64,000 nucleotides of DNA, taken from contig NW_004457723.1 of assembly GCF_000203815.1 (NCBI RefSeq), positions 558,001 to 622,000 on the forward strand, in the 5' to 3' direction. The position numbers and the translations under genes were made by a program. Shown here piece after piece: positions 49,457 to 60,539 of this stretch. Origin of the DNA: Cavenderia fasciculata. Taxonomy: Eukaryota > Evosea > Eumycetozoa > Acytosteliales > Cavenderiaceae. The notes under the pieces are model-generated. The model worked only from the letters and a program-made list of their open reading frames with translations, was not told where the DNA came from and did not search any database. Positions within the stretch are counted from its first letter, which is position 1; every line of letters begins with the position of its first letter.

Positions 49457-51947
49457 ATGACAGATATTTTTACTTGTATTAATACAATTACAACAACAAC
49501 AATCACATTTAAAAGTGTGATACAGTCAGAGTATATCAAAAGATTGATATTCAATCAAGTCGAGTTGATATCAAAACAATTGGCCAGTCATGTAAAAGAA
49601 AAGGGACTAACCTCATTTGATCAAGGTATAATCAATACATCGTTAAAGGGAAAAGATATTGCAAAGTTGCCTAGATTTGAAATGATTTCAAGATTTGCAA
49701 TGCCATGGAACTTTATCAAACATTATCTTTCATCACCATCAGAACAACAGAATGTTGTTGATGGCACTGATGATGATGACTCGACAATCAAAGCAAGATT
49801 ATTTGCAATCTCTCGCTATTGTGCACATCAAAACGCAACATTGGATACACTCGAACATCTTGTTGAATGGACTCCTGCATTTAATCCTCAACTAGACGAC
49901 AAGAACACAAACAGCTGTTACAGACACGTTCGAAAACCATATCAACCAGGAGTAAGGAATTGTGGGAGACCTTCTTTTAAGTATGAATTTGCATCTAATA
50001 TTGCATCGGTTGGAAATATTGATATTCTCAGATACCTTGTCACCAGATATCCCAATATCAATCTTGCTGGTGCAAAAGATAATGCTGCCAAATTTGGATA
50101 TCTCTCGATTATGAAACTATTGGAACCATTTAAAACACCATCAAGCAATCACGGTGAAAGAGAATACACTTCAAGTACCGTTAGCGATGCAGCGGGGAAT
50201 GGGAGTTTTGATGTTATCAAATACCTGTTTTGAAATGGATACACATCACTTTTTTCAGACTATACTCTTTGTCGTGCAACTGGACATTTCGATATTTTCA
50301 AGGTAAATACCAAAACAAAACAAAATAAAACAACCAACAAACAACTAATTATTATTATTATTATTCACAATTATAATAGTATCTTGTAGAGAATCTAACC
50401 GATAAAAGCTATCTTAAAGATACCTATGGATATTTAGAGAGTGCAATCAGTAGTGGTAATTTAGATTTTATAAAGGTATGTTAATTATTATCGTATTATT
50501 ATTTAAAAATATATATTTATGCAACGTTGATAATTGTCATCCCAAACTAATCAACGATCAATACCAATTAATTAATTATCACACATACACAGTATGTTTA
50601 TGAAAATGTGACCAAAAATCCACGCTATTCAGGAATTGATAAAGCTGCAGACAAAGGATCCATTGAAATTATTAAAGTATGAATTATTATTATTATTATT
50701 GTTAGATCATATTTACACTAACACACATGTATATATATTTATATATTCTATAGTTTCTTCATGATAATAAAGTTGGTGAATCTGATCAATGGGAAGGGGC
50801 TATGTCTCATGCTGTAATGAATGGGCATTTATCAATGGTTGAGTGGCTTCATCATAATAGAACTGAAACAGGCACAACTGATGAAATGGACTATGCTTGC
50901 CGAAATGGTCACATTTCCATAGTTGAATGGTTACATTTTAATAGAACCGAAGGATGTACAACCAAAGCTATGGATTATTCCAAAACTTTGGAAATAGTTC
51001 AGTTTCTTCACATCAACAGAACGGAAGGTGCAACAACAGATGCCATTGACAATGCATCGTCGAGAGGCAATTTAGATATTATAAAATATCTCCACTCTAA
51101 CAGAACTGAAGGATGTACCCCCAAAGCATGGGAAAATGCTATAAAGAACAATCATATCGATGTTGTAAAGGTAAATTATAATATATATTATATACCACTG
51201 TCTTGTCTATAGATAATATTAATTATATTTCTATCACGTTTTAGTTTTTGTATGAACACAAGATTGGACAATGGACAGAAGAGGTAATGAATCAAGCAAT
51301 TACATATAATTGTTCGATAGAGATGATATTATTCATTGACGATAAATTAAAAGTTGGATGTACATCACCTAGATCTGTTGAAACTGCTGCAAAAAATGGA
51401 AGATTAGATATCATTCAATATCTTCAACAACATCACAATACAACATCATCATCATCATCATCTATTTGGACATCTAAAATAATGGATAATGCTGTTGAAT
51501 ATGGACACATTGATATTGTAAAGGTATTATATTTTCAAAAAATATTTTATAATTATAATTTTATATATATTTGATATTTATTTATTTATTCTTTTTTAGT
51601 TTTTACATGACAATAGAAGTGAAGGATGTGGAGGATGTGCTCTATCCTCTGCAGCAGGAAAAGGTAATTTAGAAATGGTCGAGTTTCTTTACAAGAATAT
51701 TGTCAACCAATCAAATTGTAAAGTGGACACATATATTTCAAACGTACCTGTTATGAAATACCTTTTGGAAAACAATTTGATTGATATCAATAGTGCCCAA
51801 TATAATTGTTGGGATGATGATTACGAAATTCAGGCACTCATTAAGAAATATGAAGCCGCTGCTAATGAGCAACCTATCAAAAAGATCAAAAAAGATCCAG
51901 CCTATTTTGATGACCAAATGCTTCTTCGTCTCTTTCCCAGAAAGTAA
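49457..51947 (+). pseudogene. Ankyrin-type repeat protein, copy 1 (one in-frame stop)
   Basis: Six exons, 49457-50302, 50380-50475, 50593-50676, 50754-51170, 51245-51523 and 51600-51947, total 690 codons. The N-terminal ~110 residues form a family-specific block ('FKSVIQSEYIKRLIFNQVEL'). Degenerate ankyrin repeats of the dictyostelid 'LHxNRTEGCTTxAMD' type follow, and a Lys-rich tail ends 'YFDDQMLLRLFPRK'. Introns 2-5 all fall after an Ile/Val-Lys codon at a repeat boundary, in the same phase, so exons equal repeat blocks. A TGA at 50231-50233 stands where copy 2 has a GAC codon; the rest of the frame is open. These proteins are thought to be protein-binding scaffolds; no function is known. 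The stop could be a real null or a consensus error between near-identical copies. Confidence 0.8.
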
Positions 51948-52410
51948 TAATAATAATAATAATAGTTGATAAATACAAATAAAGCTGTGGCTCACAAAAT
52001 ATAAAAAAAGGTTAGATTTAATAAATGATACTAGAAAGATAAAAACTTTCTAATTTTATATTACTATAAATAAAAATATATATTACTTTTTTTAAAATTA
52101 GTACACTGTAAGGATCGGTATCCTTACCACGCACTTTGTCAGCCTTAGGAGGTACACTTGCTTGAGAGGTACTCTTCCTCTTTTAGGGATGTTTTTAATA
52201 AAAATATTAATTATTTTAAGTTCGTTGCGTCCTTGTCACAAGTCGTTTCTTCGATACCATATTCTTTCCATTGTGGATGCCATCGCGTTGGTTACCATTG
52301 GGTCTGTTTTGCTGCTGTCGAGGAGGTTGGATCCCCAATCGATCTTGGGGAGTCCATGTTGTTGGGCCACCTCTTTCATCATGTCAATTGTGTTTAGGCG
52401 GGAAGTGGGG
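51948..52410. other. Interval between ankyrin copy 1 and the LINE-like remnant
   Basis: The first ~100 bp match the 3' flank of copy 2 (56907-56998), marking the end of the duplicated block. Then come GC-richer bases with a short palindrome (AAGGAT...ATCCTT, 52111-52126). These short frames are not convincing genes. Confidence 0.4.
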
Positions 52411-53346
52411 TATTTTTTTTTTTTTTTTTTTAACATCTATGACTACCACCATTCACATCCGTGAGAGTCTTTTTTGTTTTATTAATAAGAGTTTAAAATA
52501 CAAGTTTTAGAGGTTTAGAGGAGGTTATATAATGGTTATCTACTAGCAAGAATGAAGGGATAGGGTAGGGAGCCGCGAGTTTTCCCCAGGTGACAGAGAA
52601 ACGTTTACATTGCGCGACTAGTTCGAGACTGGTTAGCGGCCAACGATTAGGTTGGCATTTAGACAGTTTAGACTTGCAGTGATCAACTAGCTTTAGGTAC
52701 TCTAGGTATATTACAGATTTGAAACGACTGGTGACGATTGCGACTTCATTTGTATCGATCGCATATTGGTTGTTGGCATTGTTGGTGTAGAAAGACACAT
52801 GCGCATGGTGGCACCATGCGCGATGGAAGAGAATAGCGACAGCATTAATGTAGCGGTGTGGATGTACCCTCTGTTTGGTAAAGTCCAGGGCATGAACATT
52901 CCACTGTACTCGGTTATCGGTCCAATCGAGCAGCAGTTTGCTAAACAGAGGAGCACGAGATTGGATGTGGATACAATCAAACAAATAATGTACGGCTATA
53001 GAGGAGTGAATCGAATCGTCAAACACGGTGTGGCACGGGTGTCTGCTGGATTTTTTTTAAGCATCTCATTTCGTGGCATCCACCTGTAGGGTGGAGCACT
53101 ACTCTTTCGATTGCGAAGTTTTATTGATTGAAGTCTTTGTTTGACCAGCAATGGGAACTGAGTTTCCAAAGAAGAAACAAGTCCAATCTGTTTTTTTGGG
53201 TGCCAAATGTCTGTTCTATTTCCATCCAAGCAAAAATGGCAAGTCTTGGTGGGAGCTATTAGTTCTATTTGTTCATCAATACGACGGGAAGCTTCTTTAC
53301 CTGTTGAATCGAGGGGGGCTGAACGGTTCTGTGAGTTACGATCCAT
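52411..53346 (-). mobile_element. LINE-like (non-LTR) retrotransposon remnant, 3' end
   Basis: A GC-richer segment encodes, on the minus strand, two pieces of a protein with the C-terminal zinc motif typical of non-LTR reverse transcriptases: 'CHFCLDGNRTDIWHP' and, further on, 'HYLFDCIHIQS' (H-x4-C). No reverse transcriptase core remains. A 19-base T run (52413-52431) lies just beyond the last stop and reads as the element's 3' poly(A). The element is therefore a 5'-truncated, broken copy inserted in minus orientation. Dictyostelid non-LTR elements of the TRE class insert near tRNA genes, which fits the neighbouring tRNA-Val. The family assignment to TRE is inference. Confidence 0.55.
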
Positions 53347-54043
53347 AGTTCTTTTGTCAGATTAGTGACCAGATCGTGACTGTTGGAGGGAGTGCCAGTG
53401 TCACCATCCATATGTATGTGTGTGTGTCGAGTAATGGTTGGTGGTTGTGTCTACACCATGATTATCTATCTTATATCGTTCTGTTGTTCGTATTGTTATG
53501 TTGTTGATTGATGTTTTGATGAGATGTTGATGATGTTCATTTCCAATTGTAATAGTAATGTGAATACTGTTTTCAAACTGTATTGACTTGTTGTAATGAT
53601 AATTAAATTCCACCTATTAATTATAATTCCTATTGTTTGGATACTGTTTGACTATTGTATTGTGTTGATTAGAGAAGGAGATGGAGGAAGGAGCGAGATA
53701 TTTTTTTTGTTATTTTTTTTATTTTTTGTTTTTTTTTCTTGTTGGTGATCTTTGAGAAAGGCAGTGCTTGTGCTCGCTCGCGCCCCTTATTTTTAATAAT
53801 GATAATGATATAAATAATTGAACAAAGGGGGCACACTAGGGCAATTAGTTGTGGCTTTTAGTGAGTGTGAAAAGAAATAGTACTGTTGATGAAAGATAGT
53901 TGATGATTGAGTGAAGTTCTATAGTAGTCTATACTTAATTCTCTGTTTCTATCTCTTTCTCTCTATTACAGAAAAATTCCAAACTAGGGTGTCTGCTGGA
54001 GTGCGTATTTTTGTGCTGCGCGATCAATTTAGCACATCTTAAA
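53347..54043. other. Interval between the LINE-like remnant and the second tRNA-Val
   Basis: Non-coding and repeat-rich, with TG-rich and T-rich simple sequence. The phrase GGTGTCTGCTGGA occurs at about 53038 and again at about 53989. TTTTTGTGCTGCGC lies shortly before both tRNA-Val genes (about 48775 and 54008). This points to shared inserted or duplicated DNA upstream of the two tRNAs. Confidence 0.5.
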
Positions 54044-54117
54044 GTCAGGATGGTGTAGTTGGTTATCACAAAACCTTAACACGGTTTGGGTCATGGGTTC
54101 GATTCCCATTCTTGATA
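54044..54117 (+). tRNA. tRNA-Val (anticodon AAC), second copy
   Basis: Identical over all 74 bases to the gene at 48810-48883, including the AAC anticodon loop and the T arm. Upstream DNA is similar for about 35 bases, while downstream it diverges after a few bases (AAGCTTTTTGG, still giving a T run for termination). It lies 5' of the second ankyrin copy, as the first does of the first copy. Confidence 0.9.
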
Positions 54118-54234
54118 AAGCTTTTTGGTTTTTTTTGCCGAAAGTCGTCTTTTTTACCTTAATTTACTAAACTATGCTCTATCTTGTCGAGGGCCCTACG
54201 ATATAGATAGTAATAGGATAGTTATAATCAAGAT

Positions 54235-54367
54235 CTTATATAAACTATGGTTAGTCTTATAGATTGTATAGTGTTATATAAAATGTAATAATCTTTATTA
54301 TTTAGTTACCTTATATAAACTATGGTTAGTCTTATAGATTGTATAGTGTTATATAAAATGTAATAAT
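54235..54367. repeat. Two direct repeats with 75-bp period
   Basis: 54235-54292 and 54310-54367 are identical over about 56 bases starting CTTATATAAACTATGG. They end about 25 bp before the assembly gap and may reflect a longer array lost in it. Confidence 0.85.
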
Positions 54368-54393
54368 AATGAATGATGAGAGCTGTTGCTCGT

Positions 54394-54493
54394 NNNNNNN
54401 NNNNNNNNNNNNNNNNNNNNNNNNNNNNNNNNNNNNNNNNNNNNNNNNNNNNNNNNNNNNNNNNNNNNNNNNNNNNNNNNNNNNNNNNNNNNN
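54394..54493. other. Assembly gap (exactly 100 N)
   Basis: One hundred Ns, the conventional symbol for a scaffold gap of unknown size. The right edge enters ankyrin copy 2 within its first codons, at a point matching about 49507 in copy 1. The start codon and promoter of copy 2 are missing. Confidence 0.99.
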
Positions 54494-56906
54494 TTTAAAA
54501 GTGTGATACAGTCAGAGTATATCAAAAGATTGATATTCAATCAAGTCGAGTTGATATCAAAACAATTGGCCAGTCATGTAAAAGAAAAGGGACTAACCTC
54601 ATTTGATCAAGGTATAATCAATACATCGTTAAAGGGAAAAGATATTGCAAAGTTGCCTAGATTTGAAATGATTTCAAGATTTGCAATGCCATGGAACTTT
54701 ATCAAACATTATCTTTCATCATCATCATCACAAAATGTTGATGGTGCCCATGTTGATGATGACTCGACAATCAAAGCAAGATTATTTGCAATCTCTCGCT
54801 ACTGCGCACACCAAAACGCAACATTGGATACACTTGAACATCTTGTTGAATGGACTCCTGCATTTAATCCTCAACCACAACATCAAAAAGATGATCATGA
54901 TGATTGTTACAGACACGTTCGAAAACCATATCGACCAGGAGTAAGGAACTGTGGAGGACCTTCTTTTAAGTATGAATTTGCATCTAATATTGCATCGGTT
55001 GGAAATGTTGATATTCTCAGATACCTTGTCACCAGATATCCCAATATCAATCTTGCAGGTGCAAAAGATAATGCTGCCAAATTTGGATATCTCTCGATTA
55101 TGAAACTATTGGAACCATTTAAAACACCATCGAGCCCGCCGTAGTGGAGGAGAATACACTGAAAATGCAGTTGGAGATGCAGCAGGGAATGGGAGTTTTG
55201 ATGTTATCAAATACCTGTTTGACAATGGATACACATCACTATTTTCAGACCATACTCTTTGTCGTGCAAATGGACATTTCGATATTTTCAAGGTAAATAC
55301 CAAAACAAAACAAAATAAAACAACCAACAAACAACTAATTATTATTATTATTATTCACAATTATAATAGTATCTTGTAGAGAATCTAACCGATAAAAGCT
55401 ATCTTAAAAATACCTATGGATATTTAGAAGGTGCAATCAGTAGTGGTAATTTAGATTTTGTAAAGGTATGATTGTCTATATATATATATTTATACAACGT
55501 TGATAATTATCATCCCAACTAATGAACGATCAATACCAATTAATTATCACATACACAGTATGTTTATGAAAATGTGACCAAAGATCCACGCTATTCAGGA
55601 ATTGATAAAGCTGCAGGCAAAGGATCCATTGAAATTATTAAAGTATGAATTATTATTATTATTATTGTTAGATCATATTTACATTAACACATATTTATAT
55701 ATAGTTTCTTCATGATAATCAAGTCGGTAAATCTAATCAATGGAAAGGGGCTATGTCCCGTGCTGTAATGAATGGGCATTTATCAATGGTTGAGTGGCTT
55801 CATCATAATAGAACTGAAACAGGCACAACTAATGAAATGGACTATGCTTGCCGAAATGGTCACATTTCCATAGTTGAATGGTTACATTTTAATAGAACTG
55901 AAGGATGTACAACCAGAGCTATGGATTATGCCAAAACTTTAGAGATAGTTCAGTTTCTTCACATCAACAGAACTGAAGGTGCAACAACCAATGCCATTGA
56001 CAATGCGTCGTCGACAGGAAATTTGGATATTATAAAATATCTTTACGCAAATAGAACTGAGGGTTGTACCACCAAAGCATGGGGAAATGCTATAGCGAAC
56101 AATCATATCGATATTGTAAAGGTAAAATATAATTAAATATTATCCTACTGTCTTGTCTATAGATAATATTAATTAATTATTTGTTTTCTTTACTTTATAT
56201 ATTTCTATCACGTTTTAGTTTTTGTATGAAAACAAGATTGGACAATGGACAGAAGAGGTAATGAATCAAGCAATTGAAAATAATTGTTCGATAGAGATGA
56301 TATTATTCATTGATGATCAATTAAAAGTTGGATGTACATCACCGACATCTGTTGAAACTGCTGCAAAAAATGGAAGATTAGATATCATTCAATATCTTCA
56401 ACAACATCACAATACATCATTTATTTGGACATTTAAAATAATGGATAATGCTGTTGAATATGGACACATTGATATTGTAAAGGTATTATTTATTCAAAAA
56501 ATATTTTATAATTTTATATATATTTAATATTTATTTATTTACTCTTTTTTAGTTTTTACATGACAATAGAAGTGAAGGATGCGGAGGATGTGCTCTATCC
56601 TCTGCAGCAGGAAAAGGTAATTTAGAAATGGTCGAGTTTCTTTACAAGAATATTGTCAACCAATCAAATGATAAAGTGAACCCTTACACACGTATTTCAA
56701 GCGTACCTGTTATGAAATACCTTTTGGAAAACAATATAATTGATATGAAAAGTGCCCAAAAAAATTGTAGGGATGATGATTGCGAAATTCAGGCACTCAT
56801 TAAGAAATATGAAGCCACTGCCAATGAGCAACCTATCAAAAAGATCAAAAAAGATCCAGCCTATTTTGATGACCAAATGCTTTATCGTCTCTTTCCCAGA
56901 AAGTAA
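54494..56906 (+). pseudogene. Ankyrin-type repeat protein, copy 2 (5' end in gap, one frame break)
   Basis: Exons 54494-55292, 55370-55465, 55559-55642, 55705-56121, 56219-56482 and 56553-56906 parallel copy 1 exon by exon, with all splice sites kept. Identity with copy 1 is very high in the first exon; later exons differ by scattered codons and small in-frame length changes. Near 55130-55145 the frame shifts: 'FKTPSS' is followed by a GC-rich short replacement, after which the downstream frame matching copy 1 is out of register. The copy 1 stop codon is an ordinary Asp here. So each copy carries a different lesion. They may be two independent pseudogenes, or one good gene blurred by assembly. 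Confidence 0.8.
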
Positions 56907-57137
56907 TAATAATAATAATAATATATTCTAACAAAGCTGTGACTATGAATTAAAAAAAAAGGTTAGATTTAATAAATGTTACTAGAAAGATAAAAACCAA
57001 ATAATATGTATACGATGAGGATGGTGCACTGAATAGGCATCACTTGTAGAGAAATATTCTTTGGCTCTTTGAATGAATAAGGTTTTGGAGGATTGACCAT
57101 CACAAGATTAAAGAGTATCTTTTTGTTTATAATTTTA
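56907..57137. other. 3' flank of ankyrin copy 2
   Basis: The first ~90 bp match the 3' flank of copy 1 (51948-52050), then similarity ends. The remainder is AT-rich with no gene. Confidence 0.4.
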
Positions 57138-57435
57138 TCAAGCATGTTGGATTGTTTTGTGTTGCTTGTTCTAAAAATAAATGGCAATTTTTTTTTATCT
57201 CGATAGCATTTTAGGCTATAATGTGTTATAAATTTGTATTTTTATTAATAATATAGGCTGTAATATTGTGTTGGTATAATTATTCAATTTTTTTATTACT
57301 GTTTAGTTGAAAATATTATTAATATTATTATTGATAGATGAAGAGAGAGTAGAAGAAGATGAAGGTGTTGAGGAGGATGACGCAAATATGGCACCGATCT
57401 TCTTCTAATTTTAGTACCATACTTGCCGTGAAACC
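57138..57435. repeat. Dispersed repeat R, copy 2
   Basis: Counterpart of 48212-48490, with the same ordered blocks. Small indels occur, such as an extra GAGGAGGAT within the 'gaaggtgttg...gacgcaaatatggcacc' part. The long poly-T of copy 1 is replaced by an 8-base run. A third piece of the tandem unit from 47802 follows at about 57464-57505. Confidence 0.8.
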
Positions 57436-57560
57436 TTGCTCGGTCAAAAACGCAAAATTTTTTTTTTTTTAAAGTAACTTCTTTTCCTGTTCTCTCTCAT
57501 CGCAAAAACTCAAAATTGGGGTCAACCCCGAAAAATATATTTCGCCATCATCAAAAAATT

Positions 57561-57633
57561 GCTCGTTTAGCTCAGTCGGTAGAGCACGGTGCTAATAACG
57601 CCGCGGTCGCAGGTTCGATCCCTGCAATGAGCA
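57561..57633 (+). tRNA. tRNA-Ile (anticodon AAT)
   Basis: A 73-base cloverleaf: acceptor GCTCGTT/AATGAGC, D arm GCTC-AGTCGGTA-GAGC, anticodon stem CGGTG/CGCCG around CTAATAA (anticodon AAT), variable loop CGGTC-like, T arm GCAGG-TTCGATC-CCTGC and discriminator A. All stems are perfect or have wobble pairs. A TTTT terminator follows immediately. No intron and no encoded CCA. Confidence 0.95.
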
Positions 57634-57648
57634 ATTTTATTGCTGTTA

Positions 57649-58660
57649 TCTATGCTGCCGCTGCCTCCCAGTTTTTTTTCATGATATTCTAATAGTACAC
57701 AATTCCCTACATTTCTATCCAATTTTCATCGATTTCCACCAAAACCACATCACTAAAACATGGTCTAGAAAAAAAATGATAGGAAAAAACCATGTTGGCA
57801 CAAGGCAGCCCAAAGGCACCTGGTTTGATCTTTTTTTTGCTGCCGCTGCCTCTGATCCCAATTTTTTCATGATATTCTAATAGTACACACAATTCCCTAC
57901 ATTTCTATCCAATTTTCATCGTGTGGTTTTGGTGGAAATATCGTCTAGAAAAAGACCATCCCGGTACAAGGTTTTTTTGCATGTGGTTGCCACTTATCCA
58001 AATTTGTTTTTTTTGGAATCACACCATCTATAGATTTTGTTTGTTTCCTTTCTACTCGAGTGCACCGATAATGAAACACAATAGTTAATCAACCCCATCA
58101 CATGATAGAGGCGACTACAGATCTAGAGAAGATTGATCATGCAGTACATTGCCTTTCAAATGAACATGTTTGTACTGCACCGAGTTGCACGTACTTGTAC
58201 TATCTATAGTTCTTCCTCACTTGATCATCAATTAATTAAAGCATAAATTAATTACCAATTAATAGTATTTTTGTTTATTTCAATGGACCAAAAGAGGACC
58301 AAATAATAGTAGTTAAAAGTAACATTTGTAGCCTACAACTGTTAACAACAAATAATAATAATTATAATAATAAGAAAAAAATTGGCCTTTCCAAGGTTTT
58401 CTCAAATGTCTTTTTTTTGTTATCTCTGCATTCCTCACATCGAGATCTACATTTCTATCCAAGTTTCATTGATTTCTATCAAATTCTGATCATCAAAACA
58501 TACCAAATATTGATACTTTAAAAAAAAAAATGGGTTTTTTTTTATACTGCAATCTTTTAGCCCTTTCCCTTACAAGGTTTTCTCAAATGTCTTTTTTTTT
58601 TGTCTCTGCCGTATTTTCCTCTCTGCTACCAACCTTTTTATTCAGGTTTCATTGATGTGT
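57649..58660. repeat. tRNA-downstream repeat D, copies 2-5
   Basis: 57649-57750 and 57838-57935 are close copies: CTGCCGCTGCCTC, then TTTTTTCATGATATTCTAATAGTAC, CCCTACATTTCTATCCAATTTTCATCG. 58395-58510 and 58565-58660 are weaker copies sharing 'aaggttttctcaaatgtc' and CTACATTTCTATCCAAGTTTCATTGAT. Copy 1 is at 48905-49000 behind tRNA-Val. No coding frame is present. Repeats at a fixed side of tRNA genes suggest remnants of elements that target positions downstream of tRNAs. Confidence 0.7.
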
Positions 58661-58749
58661 ATTACATATAAAAAATTATTATTTTTGTTCCACATTCTGT
58701 CACCATCAGTGTATTAATGTTTAAATTACTTTTACAGTACAATCTATTC

Positions 58750-59813
58750 TCATTTATTTACAGTAATTTTCTTTTCATCGACTCTTGATTTTGGGATTCT
58801 AAAAGAAGGACAAATCCAATTTCCACAACTGCACTGACTACCAGACCAACTAAAAGAACCCAACTTTTCTCCACATTTTGGGTTATCGCAAAGAATCTTT
58901 CCATCGTTTCCGCCAATGGCAATATTACCACTTATCCAATCCGTCTCTGCCAAAAAGTATGAAGTACAACTAGAATGTTGAGCTTGGTCAACCTGTTGTT
59001 CTTGTTGTTCTGCAGAGTCTGGATCAGCAGCTTGTAAAGGATTGAGGGTAATATCTCTTCTACCCCATTTAAAGCTGCTCTGACCACTTCCCACATCATG
59101 TTGTTCCAAATCAATATCATTAAATAAAATCTTTCCACACTTGCGACAACAATATTTTAATGATGCTATTTTTTGTTCAATTATTTCTTCTTCTTGAATA
59201 ATTGTAGTTGTTGTTGTTGTGACTTGTTCAGTTTCGGTTCTAGTTTCTGTAATTGAACTAATAGTTTCAATGACTTCAGTTGTAGTGGTAGTAGTAGAAG
59301 CACCATCTTTAATTCTTTTCAACTCTATTTCATATTCTGCAAGTTGTTTGACAAATCCATCGTTGGGGTCAATGATATCTCTTGCTTCTTTTAGAATTTC
59401 ATATGCATCTTGATAAGTGATACCCAATTTCTTCATCATATAGGCAATGCAAACAGTGGCAGAACGAGACATGCCAGCAAAACAATGAACCAAAACAGCA
59501 CCTTCTCTTCTACCTTCCTCTATAAAGGTAAATGTATCTTCAAAGTGTTTCTTTATATCAACTGTATATGAATCATAAATATCTACAACTTTACATTTAT
59601 ACATCTAAATAGAAAATAAAAGGTTTAGTTGTGAATGAAGGAAAAGAGAGTACTCTTTTTGTTTTATAGACATACTTTTGGCCATTTAGGTTTATAATCA
59701 TTCATTACAGATAAAACATGTGTTATTTGATGGTCATCTAATATATCTCTTTTGATTGATGCCAATGATGATATATAAAAGCCAGGAAATATTCTATTTA
59801 CATCTTCTGTCAT
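58750..59813 (-). CDS. dusp12: YVH1/DUSP12-type dual-specificity phosphatase
   Basis: Exons 59676-59813 and 58750-59604 give 330 residues. The N-terminal phosphatase domain begins 'FPGFYISSLASI' and has the catalytic P-loop 'VHCFAGMSRSATVCIAYMM' (HCxxGxSRS). The C-terminus carries the YVH1 zinc-binding domain: 'CCRKCGK', then 'CTSYFLAETDWI', 'CDNPKCGEKLGSFSWSGSQC', and the ending 'PSFRIPKSRVDE'. YVH1/DUSP12 releases Mrt4 from pre-60S ribosomes during maturation, a role that needs the zinc domain. A Thr/Glu-rich linker separates the two domains. The gene is divergent from the F-box/WD40 gene. Confidence 0.93.
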
Positions 59814-59839
59814 GATTGAAAACTATTATTAAATAACTA

Positions 59840-59870
<31 letters not shown>

Positions 59871-60539
59871 TTTGAGCTAGAGTGATACAAGGTTGGTTTG
59901 ATAACTTTTCACTATGGTGATCAAATAAAAAAAGATAGAGAATGAAACGAGAAAGAGGTCATGTTTTGTTTTTTTTTAACGTTTGTCGATGGAAATAGAG
60001 TATAAGTTTATTGGTGGTTTCTTTGAATTTATTTCACCAACCGTATAAAGATGATCACACATAATTTATTCTTCATAGTGTAAAATGGTGGGTTAGTAGT
60101 AGTAGTGAAAGAAGATCACATATGTTCTATGACAAAAAGAATGAATAGATTCATTTAAATAGAAGAAAAGAAAAAAGGTACTACTCTTTATAAAAAGGAT
60201 AGATGTAATAATAGTAGAAAAGAAACATAGGTATAGTAGTTTTTTTTGTTGTACAAATAAGGTATTTTATAAATTCAAAAATCATTTTGGGTTTGGTTTG
60301 AATCCCGAAAGAGTCATCGGTCGGTGGTTGAAAGGTCAGCCTTCTTCCCTTCTTTTGTGGAACTTGCTAATCCCAATTTAGTCGAAAACAAAAACAAAAT
60401 TAATTTAATTTAAATCATCTTACTCTCTCTCTCTCTCTTTTAGTTGTTGTTCCAATAAGCCCCCAATCTTTTTTGTATAATAGACGAGCGATAGAAAGAA
60501 GGAGAGAGATAGAGATAATAGTATCAAAACTTTTAAAAG
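59814..60539. promoter_or_regulatory. Divergent promoter region
   Basis: About 726 bp between YVH1 (-) and the F-box/WD40 gene (+). It contains ATT repeats (59840-59868) and CT repeats near 60423-60438. A GTTTGAATCCC motif near 60298 resembles a tRNA T arm, but no cloverleaf fits. Confidence 0.4.

Noticed and set aside
51738-51995. Minus-strand frame over the end of ankyrin copy 1
   Set aside because: Antisense shadow of exon 6; the same region in copy 2 does not keep it open.
60285-60315. Possible tRNA (GTTTGAATCCC resembling a T arm)
   Set aside because: No matching D arm, anticodon stem or acceptor stem in the flanking 80 bases.
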